A stretch of DNA of 64,000 nt from CAUZWH01 sp965247665 (GTDB taxonomy: Bacteria > Pseudomonadota > Alphaproteobacteria > SHVV01). The DNA is taken from contig CBDFHH010000002.1 of NCBI GenBank assembly GCA_965247665.1, forward strand, positions 434,001 to 498,000. The letters run 5' to 3'. The notes beneath the pieces were generated by a model. That model searched no databases. It was not told the origin of the DNA and worked only from the letters and a program-made list of their open reading frames with translations. Positions 25,686-34,834 of this stretch are shown piece after piece (positions within the stretch are counted from its first letter, which is position 1; each line of letters starts with the position of its first letter). Both the position numbers and the translations under genes were made by a program.

Positions 25686-26551
25686 GCTTCCGCCTCCAGG
25701 CGCGCCCGCTTGGCGACGATCCCCTGCGGCCGCAGCAACAGGAACACCGCAAGCAACAGGAACGTCACCCCGTCCTGCCACTGCGCCGACATGTACCAGA
25801 CCACTTCCGAACGCACGATGCCGAGCAGCAACCCGCCGATGATCGGGCCGATGAACGAACCTTGGCCGCCGATAATCGCCGCCACCACGGCAAGCAGCAG
25901 GGTGTCCAGCCCGCCGTGCGGGTGGAAGCCGATCTCCCGCGCCACCAGGATCGCGCCGATCGCGGTAATCACTCCGGACAGGCCGAAGGCGATCATCCGC
26001 AGCTTGGTGATGCTGTAGCCGCGCATCGCCATCTCGTTGGGGTTATCCGACAGCCCGCGGAACTGAAGCCCGGTGTCGGTCCAGCGCAGCCAGAACCAGA
26101 AAACCGCCAGCACCACCACCGACACTCCGGCCGACCACAATTGCGTGGCGGTGAAGATCAGGTCGCCGAAGAAGTAGGCTTTGTCGGCGACGATGCGGAG
26201 TTCCTTGGGGTGGCTGCCCCAGATCATCACCAGCACCTGCACCGAGACGATGTAGACGCCGAGGGAGATGATCAGGTGCGAAACGAAGGGTGCGTGGCGA
26301 CGCGCCAGCGGCGCATGGTTGAAGTAGTCGATGGCGATCGCGAACAGCGCGCAGAAGGCGAGTGACGCGGCCAACGCGAGATACCAGGGCACCCCGGCCT
26401 TGAGGCAGATCCAGGCGACGTAAGGCGCGATCACGTAGATACCGCCCAGCGCGACGTGGAATACATTGGTGGGCAGATAGACGAGCTGAAACGCCAGCGC
26501 CATCAAGGCGATAATCAGCCCGTTCAATATCCCGCTGGCCAGGATCTGCAT
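25682..26551 (-). CDS. Branched-chain amino acid-type ABC permease (LivH-like, set 1)
   Basis: This 289-residue permease opens with ILASGILNGLIIALMALAFQLVYLP and contains FRGLSDNPNEMAMRGYSITKLR, the cytoplasmic coupling loop of LivH. Several transmembrane stretches follow. It begins the leftward livHMK set and is divergent from the amidohydrolase gene, sharing a 180-base promoter region. The set 2 LivH at 30569 is a clear paralogue (FRGLSDNPSELALRGYNV). Confidence 0.9.
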   Translation of the reverse strand: MQILASGILNGLIIALMALAFQLVYLPTNVFHVALGGIYVIAPYVAWICLKAGVPWYLALAASLAFCALFAIAIDYFNHAPLARRHAPFVSHLIISLGVYIVSVQVLVMIWGSHPKELRIVADKAYFFGDLIFTATQLWSAGVSVVVLAVFWFWLRWTDTGLQFRGLSDNPNEMAMRGYSITKLRMIAFGLSGVITAIGAILVAREIGFHPHGGLDTLLLAVVAAIIGGQGSFIGPIIGGLLLGIVRSEVVWYMSAQWQDGVTFLLLAVFLLLRPQGIVAKRARLEAEA

Positions 26552-26731
26552 GTCGTCGGCTCAACGATTTGCGGCGATCGAACTGATACGCCTCCCCGAG
26601 CGCGCATGCTAGCGCATGTGAAACGCCCCTGTCTTCGGCCTTTGGCGTTCCTGCGGGCGGTGCTACCGTCGTCACATCGAATCGACCGCCGACCCGGCCC
26701 GCGCTTGCCAGGAAGGGAACCAGGAGACACC

Positions 26732-27934
26732 ATGACCAGCTCGCGTTACATCGTATCCGCCGATTCGCACATCATCGAACCCTACGACCTCTGGACCAAG
26801 GCGCTGGGCGACAAGCACGGCGACAAGATCCCGCACCGCGTCAATGCGGCACGCAGCCAGAAGGGCGAGATCGTCGAGGGCGACTTCATGTTCACCGGCC
26901 ACGATTATCTCGGCATCGACGATCTGCGCCAGGAAAACGCCGGCGACACGCCGGACTCGACAGTGCCGATCCCGACCGGCGACCTGCCGCGCGAACTCGC
27001 CGAGAAGGTATTGCAGTCGAACCACGATCCCGCGAAGCGGGTCGAGCTGCAGGACCATGACGGCGTTTCCGCCGAGATCATCCAGGCCACCAACACTCTG
27101 CTCGCCATGCGCACCCGCGACATCGGAGCGCTGCACGACGTCGCCGCGGTGTTCAACGACTATTGCGCCGAATATTGCAGCCACGATCCCAAGCGGCTGG
27201 TCGGCACGGCGATGATCCCGACCCGTGATCCGGATTGGGCAACCAAGGAACTCGAACGCGCGGCCAAGCGCGACATGAAGGCGGCGATCATCAACACCGA
27301 CCTGCCGCCGGGCTACGAGCCCTACCGCCGGCCGATATACGACAAGCTCTGGGCTGCCGCGGTCGAGCACGACTTCGTCATCGTGCTGCATCTCGGCACC
27401 GGCGAGACCGTTGATCCGTTTGCGCTGGTGACGCCGGAAGAGCAGGAGGACGGCCCCAAGCTGTTCCTCGACATCTTCGACGACCACAAGCGCACGCTTG
27501 TCAACGAGTTCATCTTCGGTGGCATCTTCGACCGCTACCCCGGTCTCAAGGTGATGCTCGGCGAGTATGAGTGCTCGTGGTTCCCCTATTTCCAGTTCCG
27601 CTTGCGGCAGATGCGCGGAGCGCTCGGCTTCGCCATGCGGCTGCCGAAGGTGAGCCGCGAGGCCGACGAGTACATCCGCGATCAAGTGTGGATCGGCTTC
27701 ACCGACGACCAGTATGTCAACAAGGCGTGGGACGTTGCCGATGCCGCCGACAAGCTGATGTGGGGCTCCGACTATCCTCACCCGCGCAACACCTTTCCCA
27801 ACAGCCGCGACATCCTCGACCGCATCTGCGAAGGCATGCCCGCCGACGTCAAGGCCAAGGTCGAAGGGCTTAACTGCGCCCGGCTGTTCGGTCTCGACGC
27901 GCCCGCACCCGCGGTTCAAGCGGCCGCCGAGTAG
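26732..27934 (+). CDS. Amidohydrolase family 2 protein (ACMSD-like metal hydrolase/decarboxylase)
   Basis: The 400-residue protein is an amidohydrolase_2 TIM barrel. It has the subgroup opening VSADSHIIEPYDLW (D-S-H-x-x-E instead of HxH), a central metal-type His in VIVLHLGTGE, GGIFDRYPGLKVMLGEYEC and the C-terminal MWGSDYPHPRNTFP carrying the conserved Asp. The family includes decarboxylases and hydrolases of cyclic or aromatic ring-cleavage products. AGGAGA precedes the ATG. It sits between the two Liv sets and resembles the amidohydrolase at 55989, so the two may do related steps. Confidence 0.87.
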   Translation: MTSSRYIVSADSHIIEPYDLWTKALGDKHGDKIPHRVNAARSQKGEIVEGDFMFTGHDYLGIDDLRQENAGDTPDSTVPIPTGDLPRELAEKVLQSNHDPAKRVELQDHDGVSAEIIQATNTLLAMRTRDIGALHDVAAVFNDYCAEYCSHDPKRLVGTAMIPTRDPDWATKELERAAKRDMKAAIINTDLPPGYEPYRRPIYDKLWAAAVEHDFVIVLHLGTGETVDPFALVTPEEQEDGPKLFLDIFDDHKRTLVNEFIFGGIFDRYPGLKVMLGEYECSWFPYFQFRLRQMRGALGFAMRLPKVSREADEYIRDQVWIGFTDDQYVNKAWDVADAADKLMWGSDYPHPRNTFPNSRDILDRICEGMPADVKAKVEGLNCARLFGLDAPAPAVQAAAE

Positions 27935-27958
27935 CTCCGTCGCCGGTTGAGCGGCGGG

Positions 27959-28711
27959 TCAGAACTCCGCCAGCAGCCGGCCGTAGCCGGCGATGCGGTC
28001 GGCGATGCCGTTGTGGCGCAGGGCGTGCCAATAGGTGGCGCGGATCATCGCGAAGACCGGTTTGCCGAGCCAACGCTCGGCCGTGGCGGCGAGCGGGCCG
28101 AACGGCAGGTTGGCGCCGAATTGCACGATCGCTTCGACATCGTCGCCGTCGACCTTGTCGATCGCCGCGCGCATCTGCCGGTCGGTGGTCTGGGCGATCT
28201 CGCTGGGTTTGTCGTGGGCGATGTGCTCGGCCCGCACCAGGGTGCAGCCCACCGCTTCGAGATATTCGACCAGCTGCGGCTCCGCACTTGGGTGGTAGGG
28301 CGAAATGACCGCGATACGACCGGTGACGCCGTAGGCATCGAGCGCTGGACGCAGCGCGTCGGCCGGCTGGGTCACGTCGACGCCGCCGGTGTGGGCGAGG
28401 ATGCGGTCGCGCACAAGGCGGCTGGGCTCGAGGCCGCCGCCCCAAACGCTTTCGCCGGAAATACCGAGGATGAGGTGGTCGGGTTCGCAGGTCATCACCC
28501 GCTCGACCGCGTCCTCGAGGGCTGCGTCGACTTCGCGCAACATGCGCGCGAAGCCTTCCCTGTCGCCGGCCGGTTGGTTCGAGATGTGCATGCGCGCCAC
28601 GTGGTTGGTGACCCCAGGCGGCCGCATCGAATCGAATTCGGGCTGCAGCACCGTGTTGGTCGACGGCGTGACGACGCCGAATTTCATACGCCAACCGAAA
28701 TAGTCCGCCAT
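27959..28711 (-). CDS. Maleate isomerase/Asp-Glu racemase superfamily protein lacking the usual cysteines
   Basis: The 250-residue protein aligns with maleate cis-trans isomerase-like proteins: FGVVTPSTNTVLQPEF near the start, LILGISGESVWGGGLEPSR where the first catalytic Cys normally sits, and VQFGANLPFGPLA where the second is expected. Both positions lack Cys (Ser/Gly and Gly/Ala), so ordinary isomerase or arylmalonate decarboxylase chemistry is doubtful. GGGGAG lies before ATG 28711. It is convergent with the amidohydrolase gene. Confidence 0.75.
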   Translation of the reverse strand: MADYFGWRMKFGVVTPSTNTVLQPEFDSMRPPGVTNHVARMHISNQPAGDREGFARMLREVDAALEDAVERVMTCEPDHLILGISGESVWGGGLEPSRLVRDRILAHTGGVDVTQPADALRPALDAYGVTGRIAVISPYHPSAEPQLVEYLEAVGCTLVRAEHIAHDKPSEIAQTTDRQMRAAIDKVDGDDVEAIVQFGANLPFGPLAATAERWLGKPVFAMIRATYWHALRHNGIADRIAGYGRLLAEF

Positions 28712-29042
28712 TGTCTGCTCCCCGCTCACCGCCAAATGTCTCCAGCGCAGATTACGGCGAAGTAGCGTGTTACAGATAGGACTCGCTCAGCGGGAAACGT
28801 CAACTTTGGAGCGGCGTCGGGAGTAGCAGGAGGTTGCGCTAGGTGAGCCATGTAGCCGATTGTAGAAACGAGCGTCGTTGTTACGATGTGATCGAGAGGA
28901 AATCTCCTTCGAATGTCCAACGGCCGTAGAATCCGTGAGGACCATGCCATCCTCTGGCAAGCAATTCGGTGAGGCGCTTGCCGTAAGCACGCATAAGGCG
29001 TAGATATCGGAGGGTTCCCGGAGGCTACAGGGAGGAAGGTTC
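28712..29042. other. Divergent intergenic region
   Basis: About 330 bases upstream of both the isomerase-like gene and the OmpA-domain gene. I see no coding frame. At its right end is the ribosome site GGAGGA (29031-29036) that argues for a CTG start at 29043. Confidence 0.5.
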
Positions 29043-30380
29043 CTGCGGGCACGAACTGCCAAGGGCCTGTGTGTCGCAGCCGCGGTAATATCGGCGTTCG
29101 CCTCCGCCGCCGCCACGGCTCAGGAAACCACTGTGCCCGAGATCGTCGAGCGCATCGGCGCGGTCGCACAGGACGACGAAACGCGCCGGCTCGCGCTCGA
29201 ATATCTTAGCAGCCAAGTCGAGCAAGTCATTCTCCGCCTCGACGAGATCGAGGCGCAAAACGACATCCTGCGCGCCGAAAAGGCGGCCCTCGAATGGCAA
29301 CTCAGCGAAGTCAAGGCCGCGCATCGCTCACTCGAGCAAGCTTTCGACGCCACCACCCAGGAAAAGCAACGGGAGCTCGATGCCCTTAACGGGCAGCTGG
29401 CGGCGCTGACGGCGGAGCTCGAGAGCGAACGCGAGTTGCGCGACAAGCTGCGTAACGAGCGCGATCGGCTCCAGGGTCAGCTCGATGCCAAGACCAGCGC
29501 GCACGGCGTGCTCGAGCGCGCCTTCGAAACCAGCGAGCAACGCGCCGCCAAACAACTCGCCGATCTCCAACACCAGCTTGCGGCCCTAACGGTGGAGCTC
29601 GAAAACGAACGCGCCGTGCGTGATGCGCTGGCGCGGCAGAGCAACGAGCTGGCGGACACGGTCGCGGCACTGTCGCGCGAGCGTTCGGAGCTCACCGACG
29701 AGTTGAAGACGGCACGCGGCATGATCGCCGAACACGACGATACCGTCGATCGCCAGCACGTCGAGATCGCCATGCTCAGCAGCCAGGTCGCGGCGCTGCG
29801 CGCGGACCTCAAGCTGTTCAGGGAGGCGCTGGCGACAGCGAAGGTTCGCGACCTGGACCAGAACGATACGATTGAGCAGCTCGGCCGGCGCCTTAATGCG
29901 GCGCTAGCGGCGCGAGTGCGCGAGCTGTCGAAGTATCGCTCGGATTTCTTTGGCCGCTTGCGCGAGGTGCTCGGCGAGCGCGCCGATGTGCGCATCGCCG
30001 GCGACCGCTTCGTGCTGCAGTCCGAGCTCCTGTTCGCCTCGGGTTCAGCCCAAGTCGGCCGCGTCGGCCGGCGCGAGCTGGTCCAGCTCGGCGCCGCGCT
30101 CAAACAGCTCGCCGGCGTAATCCCCGACGATGTCGACTGGATTCTGCGGGTCGATGGCCATACCGATCGGGTGCCGATCGTCACCGACGACTTCGCCTCG
30201 AACTGGGAGCTGTCGACGGCGCGCGCGGTCGCGGTGGTCCAGTTCCTGGTCAAACAGGGGATTCCGCCGCACCGCCTGGCCGCGACCGGGTTCGGCGAGT
30301 TCCAACCGCTCGACGACCGCGAAGACGAGATCGCGTATCGCCGCAACCGCCGTATCGAGCTCAAGCTGACCCAGCGATAG
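29043..30380 (+). CDS. OmpA-domain envelope protein with long coiled coil, probable CTG start
   Basis: The protein has a signal peptide, a long coiled coil and a C-terminal OmpA/MotB peptidoglycan-binding domain (ILRVDGHTDRVPI, NWELSTARAVAVVQFL, ATGFGEFQPL, RRNRRIELKL). The coil includes a 60-residue internal repeat (AHRSLEQAF and AHGVLERAF units). I choose CTG 29043 because GGAGGA lies 6 bases before it, the added 30 residues form a signal peptide ending ATA-Q, and no ATG, GTG or TTG occurs in frame between the stop at 29001 and GTG 29133. Starting at that GTG would remove the export signal. It likely tethers the envelope to peptidoglycan. Confidence 0.8.
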   Translation: MRARTAKGLCVAAAVISAFASAAATAQETTVPEIVERIGAVAQDDETRRLALEYLSSQVEQVILRLDEIEAQNDILRAEKAALEWQLSEVKAAHRSLEQAFDATTQEKQRELDALNGQLAALTAELESERELRDKLRNERDRLQGQLDAKTSAHGVLERAFETSEQRAAKQLADLQHQLAALTVELENERAVRDALARQSNELADTVAALSRERSELTDELKTARGMIAEHDDTVDRQHVEIAMLSSQVAALRADLKLFREALATAKVRDLDQNDTIEQLGRRLNAALAARVRELSKYRSDFFGRLREVLGERADVRIAGDRFVLQSELLFASGSAQVGRVGRRELVQLGAALKQLAGVIPDDVDWILRVDGHTDRVPIVTDDFASNWELSTARAVAVVQFLVKQGIPPHRLAATGFGEFQPLDDREDEIAYRRNRRIELKLTQR

Positions 30381-30568
30381 TTCCGAGCGGTCAGATATTC
30401 GCTCGGCTTCCCCTCGCGCTTTCGAATCGAGGACGGCGCGAAATCGCGACCGCCTCCTGCAAGGCGGGGGCGTCGCCTTGATTTTCGCCCTCGTTGCCGC
30501 AATGATCGCGCCCGCTCGAAGCGGCCGCTGACGGCGGGTTCCGCGCCGCAGGGAGGGGCGCGTCAGAC

Positions 30569-31447
30569 ATGCAAGTCATCGTCAACGGTGCGATCAGCGG
30601 CTTGGAAATCGCCGTGCTCGGTCTGGCGTTCCAGCTCGTCTATTTGCCGACCAAGGTGTTCCACATCTCGCTCGGTGCGCTTTACTCGGCGGCACCGTTC
30701 ATGGCGTGGGAAGCACTGCAGCAAGGCATCCCGCCGGTCCCCGCCATCTTCATCGGTATCGTCGGCACGTTGTTGCTGTCGACCGCGATGGAAGCCTTTA
30801 ATCACGGCCGCCTCGCCGGACGGCAGGGGTCGTTTACGGCGCACTTCGTGTCCTCGCTTGGGATGTACATCATCATCGTTCAGTTCGTCGCCGTCGTTTG
30901 GGGCAATGATCCGAAACTGCTGCGCGACAGCGCCGACCCCGTGACGATCATCGCCGACACGATCTTCATCACCAACACCGAGTGGTGGACCATCGGCGGA
31001 TGCTTGGCGATGATCGTCGTCTTCTTCGCGTGGCTGCAATACACCAATATCGGCCTGCAGTTTCGCGGATTGTCCGACAACCCGAGCGAGCTCGCCTTGC
31101 GCGGCTACAACGTCCGCCGCCTGCGCTATCTCGCCTTCGGGATTTCCGGTGCCATGGTCGGCACCACGTCGATCCTGATCGCCCGTGACACCGGATTCTG
31201 GTCGCATGGCGGGCTCAGCATTCTGCTGCTGGCGATCGTCGCGGCGATCATCGGCGGGCGTTTCTCATTCTTCGGCGCGGTCATCGGTGGACTCCTGCTC
31301 GGGCTCGGGCGGGCCGAAGTGGAATGGTACATTCACGCCAAATGGGCGGACGCGGCGACGTTCGCGCTGCTGGTGATCTTTCTGGCGTTCAGGCCCGACG
31401 GTATCATCACCCGGCGCGCGCGACTGGAGGCGGAGGCGGCCGCGTGA
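30569..31447 (+). CDS. Branched-chain amino acid-type ABC permease (LivH-like, set 2)
   Basis: The 292-residue permease opens VIVNGAISGLEIAVLGLAFQLVYLP and has the loop FRGLSDNPSELALRGYNVRRLR. Eight or so hydrophobic segments are visible. GGAGGGG precedes the ATG. It is a close paralogue of LivH set 1 and starts the rightward livHMK set. Confidence 0.9.
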   Translation: MQVIVNGAISGLEIAVLGLAFQLVYLPTKVFHISLGALYSAAPFMAWEALQQGIPPVPAIFIGIVGTLLLSTAMEAFNHGRLAGRQGSFTAHFVSSLGMYIIIVQFVAVVWGNDPKLLRDSADPVTIIADTIFITNTEWWTIGGCLAMIVVFFAWLQYTNIGLQFRGLSDNPSELALRGYNVRRLRYLAFGISGAMVGTTSILIARDTGFWSHGGLSILLLAIVAAIIGGRFSFFGAVIGGLLLGLGRAEVEWYIHAKWADAATFALLVIFLAFRPDGIITRRARLEAEAAA

Positions 31448-32346
31448 ACTATCTGCTTCACCTCCTCATCCTGTTTGACATCTATCTGGTCGTCGCGCTC
31501 AGCCTCAACATCATCGTCGGCTATGTCGGGCTGTTGACGCTGGCGCACGCCGCCTATTTCGGGGTCGGCGCCTACACCTACGCGGTGACCGCGATGATGC
31601 TCGATTGGGGGTTCATCCCGGCCGCGCTGCTGGCGATTGCCATCGGCGCCGTCCTCAGCGCCCTGATGTCGATCGCGTCGTGGCGCTTCCGCGGCGATTT
31701 CTTCGTGCTCATCTCGCTGGCGATCCAGGTGATGATCTTCACGATCCTCAAGAACTGGCATGACCCGACCCAGCCGGTGGGCAGCTTGAGCAACATGACG
31801 AACGGCGATTACGGCCTCGCCGGCGTTCCTTCACCCAATATTTTCGGATACGTGTTCGACGACAAAATCTCCGTCGCCATCCTGTTCACCGCGTTCGCGG
31901 CAGGTGCCGTGCTGCTGTCCCGCCACCTCCTCGAGTCGCCGTGGGGACGCATGCTGCGGGCGCTGCGCGACGACGAACTCGCCGCACGGGGCCTCGGCAA
32001 GAACGTGCGCGTGGCCAAGGTCTGGGCGGTCGCCATCGGTTGCGGCCTGGCCGGGTTCGGCGGTGCGATGTTGTCGTCCTATATCAGCTTCATCAATCCT
32101 ACCGTCGCGGACATCAACGAAGCCGCGCTGCTGCTGTCGATGATCATCATCGGCGGCGTCGGCAACAGCTTCCGCGGTCCGTTCTGCGGCGCGCTGTTGC
32201 TGATCCTGATTCCCGAAGGGCTGCGCTTCGTCGAAATGCCGATCACCCTGGCGGCGGAGATGCGGTTGATGATCTACGGTCTGCTGCTGGTCGCGTTCAT
32301 GCATTGGCGCCCGCAGGGCGTGGCCGGCTCCTATCGCATGGAGTAA
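31444..32346 (+). CDS. Branched-chain amino acid-type ABC permease (LivM-like, set 2)
   Basis: The 300-residue permease has the LivM opening DIYLVVALSLNIIVGYVGLLTLAHAAYF and coupling segment LRALRDDELAARGLGKNV. It starts at GTG 31444, overlapping the livH stop as GTGA. A gap of about 190 bases without a gene follows before livK. No ATPase gene is present in the set. Confidence 0.9.
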   Translation: MNYLLHLLILFDIYLVVALSLNIIVGYVGLLTLAHAAYFGVGAYTYAVTAMMLDWGFIPAALLAIAIGAVLSALMSIASWRFRGDFFVLISLAIQVMIFTILKNWHDPTQPVGSLSNMTNGDYGLAGVPSPNIFGYVFDDKISVAILFTAFAAGAVLLSRHLLESPWGRMLRALRDDELAARGLGKNVRVAKVWAVAIGCGLAGFGGAMLSSYISFINPTVADINEAALLLSMIIIGGVGNSFRGPFCGALLLILIPEGLRFVEMPITLAAEMRLMIYGLLLVAFMHWRPQGVAGSYRME

Positions 32347-32540
32347 CTCACGCGGCCCGGCGGCCAAATGCGGGTTCCGGAAAAGTCTCGGCCCGTTCCC
32401 CGCATCGCCGCCCGGCGCATGACCACCACGACCGCTTTCGGACATGGCCGCCACTAGACTCTGTATCGCGGGCAAAATATCTTCTCGTTTTTCCAACCGC
32501 ACCGGCCGGAGCCGGCTTCACATGTGAGGAGGTTTAATCG

Positions 32541-33638
32541 ATGACGAAATTGGTTCGTGTACTCGCGCTGGCCTTTATCGCGCTGAACCTCGTGGCCGCC
32601 ACGAGCGCGCAGGCGCAGGTCAGGATCGCCGGCAACATCCCGCTGACCGGCCCGATCGCCGCCTACAGCGGCAACTACTTCAGGGGCTTCGAGATGGGTC
32701 TCGAAGACGCCTGCCAGAAGCACGGTGTCGATTGCAGCCAGTTCCAGCTCGATCCTCAGGACAATGCCGGCAAGCCGACGCAAGCGGTATCGGTGATCCA
32801 GAAGCAGCTGATCAACCCCCCCCACGTTGCAATCACCGGAACCTCGGCCGAATCGCTCGCGGTCGCGCCGCTGCTCGACAAGGCGAACATTCCGCACTTC
32901 ATGGTCTCGTTCGACACCTTCATCGCCGCGCGCGGCAAGGATCGGCTGCGGGTGCTACCGAACTTCAAGGTCGAAGTGCCGATCTATCTGCGCATGATTG
33001 ACACGTTCAAGCCCAAGAAGGTCTACACGCTGGCCCTCAACTTCTCGTCGACCAGCGAGCAGTTCTCGGTCGTGATCGAGCCGGCGATGAAGGAGCGCGG
33101 CATCGAATACCGCCGCGAGAACTTCGATATCGGCACCAAGGACTACAACAACATGGTCCTCAAGGCGAAGCAGTACGACGCCGACCTCTATATCGTCAGC
33201 GGGTTCTCGTTCAACTGCTACCCGATCATGAAGGCGATGCGGACCTACGGGATCGATCCCAGCAAGGTGATGGTGACGCTCGACTTCATCGACCTGCTGT
33301 ACAACAACACGCCGATCGACGACCTCAAGGGCTTCTACTACGCCAGCTCGGAGTTCGACATCCCCGGCAAGAACGCCATGGCGCCGGAGTTCCGCGAGCG
33401 CTTCAAGGCCAAGTACGGCAAGACCCCGAGCTATGTCGAGGCCTACGCCTACGACACCGCCTCGATCATCGTCGCCGCCCAGGCCAAGCATGGCGTGGTC
33501 ACCACGGAGACGGTGTACAAGGTGCTGCCGTTCGAGGGTATGACCGGCACGGTCAACCTCGACGCGGACGGCGACATCATCGGCACGGTGACGCTGGCCC
33601 AGATCACCGACGAGGGCAAGATCAGGGAGCTGCCATAG
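32541..33638 (+). CDS. Branched-chain amino acid-type ABC transporter substrate-binding protein (LivK-like, set 2)
   Basis: The 365-residue protein has a signal peptide cleaved after ATSAQA and the LivK fold (VRIAGNIPLTGPIAAYSGNY, YVEAYAYDTASIIVAAQAK). Cysteines near residues 55 and 62 could pair. A strong GAGGAGG site precedes the ATG, and a clean terminator follows. It resembles set 1 LivK in the region KDYNxxxLKAxxxxxDLxIxSGF, so ligands are probably similar. The ligand is unknown. Confidence 0.88.
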   Translation: MTKLVRVLALAFIALNLVAATSAQAQVRIAGNIPLTGPIAAYSGNYFRGFEMGLEDACQKHGVDCSQFQLDPQDNAGKPTQAVSVIQKQLINPPHVAITGTSAESLAVAPLLDKANIPHFMVSFDTFIAARGKDRLRVLPNFKVEVPIYLRMIDTFKPKKVYTLALNFSSTSEQFSVVIEPAMKERGIEYRRENFDIGTKDYNNMVLKAKQYDADLYIVSGFSFNCYPIMKAMRTYGIDPSKVMVTLDFIDLLYNNTPIDDLKGFYYASSEFDIPGKNAMAPEFRERFKAKYGKTPSYVEAYAYDTASIIVAAQAKHGVVTTETVYKVLPFEGMTGTVNLDADGDIIGTVTLAQITDEGKIRELP

Positions 33639-33662
33639 CTTCCGACACCGCATTCACTTGCG

Positions 33663-33694
33663 AAAGCGCCGGGGACGTCCCCGGCGCTTTTTTT
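33663..33694 (+). terminator. Rho-independent terminator after livHMK set 2
   Basis: AAAGCGCCGGGGA pairs with TCCCCGGCGCTTT around a tiny loop, followed by a run of seven Ts. It lies 25 bases after the livK stop and is the clearest intrinsic terminator in the window. Confidence 0.92.
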
Positions 33695-33847
33695 CGGGCG
33701 CGCGTGAGTTGGCTACCAGTCCGTGGAGAGATCAACGAGGGTATCGGGAAGCGCGGTTCGCATTCCATCTGTCCGCATACCCGGTAGCTGGAATGGCGCA
33801 CATTCCAGCGATTGGGCGGGCGGAACCCCTTCGGCGTTCCGCCCGGC

Positions 33848-34834
33848 CTAGCGATTCACCTCGTCCATCCAGGCGTCGGGGTAGCGGCCGCCGGCGGCGA
33901 CGCCGGCGGGGTTGGCGGCATCGAGACTGTCGATATCGGCGGCGCTGAGTTCGATGTCGACCGCACCGACATTCTCCTCGACAAACCGCACCCGGTCGGC
34001 GCCCTGAATCGGCACCACATTGCCCTGCTTGCGGATGATCCAGGCCAGCGCCAGCTGCGGCAGCGTGCAGTTCTTGGCGGCAGCCATGGCTTCGAGCCGG
34101 TCGATCACCTCCCGGTTGCGCTCGATGTTGCCGGCCTGGTAGCGCGGCAGGGCGTGACGAATGTCGGTCTCCGGCATGTCGTCGATCTTCTTGATCTTGC
34201 CCGACAACAGGCCGCGGCCGAGCGGCGCGTAGCCGACGAAGCCGATGCCCATCTCCCGGCACGCCGCGAACAGCTCGACCTCAGGCTCGCGCGACCACAG
34301 CGAATACTCCGTTTGCAGCGCGGTCACGGGATGCGTGTCATGCGCGCGCCGCAGCGTTTCCGGGCTGGTCTCCGACACGCCGATCCAGCGCACCTTGCCC
34401 TGCTCGACCAGCCGGCCCATGGCGCCGATCGACTCCTCGATCGGGACCTCGGGGTCGACCCGGTGGAGGTAGTGGAGATCGATTCGGTCGAACCCGGTGC
34501 GTTTGAGACTGTCGTCGCACGCTTCGATACAACGCTCCGGCCGGCCATCGACGCCCGCCGGCCAGCCCTTGTCGTCCCAGATGTGGCCCCATTTGGTGGA
34601 AAACACGATCTCGTCGCGGCGCGGCCCCAGCACCGCGCCGACGAAGCGCTCGTTGTCACCGCCGCCGTAGAGATCAGCGGTGTCGAACAGGGTGATGCCG
34701 AGATCGATCGCGCGATTGATCGCCGCTGCCGCCGCCGCGTCGTCGCGCTCGCCGTACCAACCCGCCATCGCCATAGTGCCCATGCCGATGATGCCGACGG
34801 TCGGCCCATCGCTGCCGATTTGCCGCTGTTCCAA
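33848..34834 (-). CDS. Aldo/keto reductase
   Basis: The 328-residue protein has the catalytic tetrad of the family: Asp and Tyr in LFDTADLYGGG, Lys in VFSTKWGH and His in LHYLHRVDP. The NADPH-binding C-terminal segment VPIQGADRVRFVEENV is present. It is most like the YajO/AKR13-type reductases that reduce aldehydes and ketones. It is convergent with the Liv set across the terminator. Substrate unknown. Confidence 0.9.
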   Translation of the reverse strand: MEQRQIGSDGPTVGIIGMGTMAMAGWYGERDDAAAAAAINRAIDLGITLFDTADLYGGGDNERFVGAVLGPRRDEIVFSTKWGHIWDDKGWPAGVDGRPERCIEACDDSLKRTGFDRIDLHYLHRVDPEVPIEESIGAMGRLVEQGKVRWIGVSETSPETLRRAHDTHPVTALQTEYSLWSREPEVELFAACREMGIGFVGYAPLGRGLLSGKIKKIDDMPETDIRHALPRYQAGNIERNREVIDRLEAMAAAKNCTLPQLALAWIIRKQGNVVPIQGADRVRFVEENVGAVDIELSAADIDSLDAANPAGVAAGGRYPDAWMDEVNR

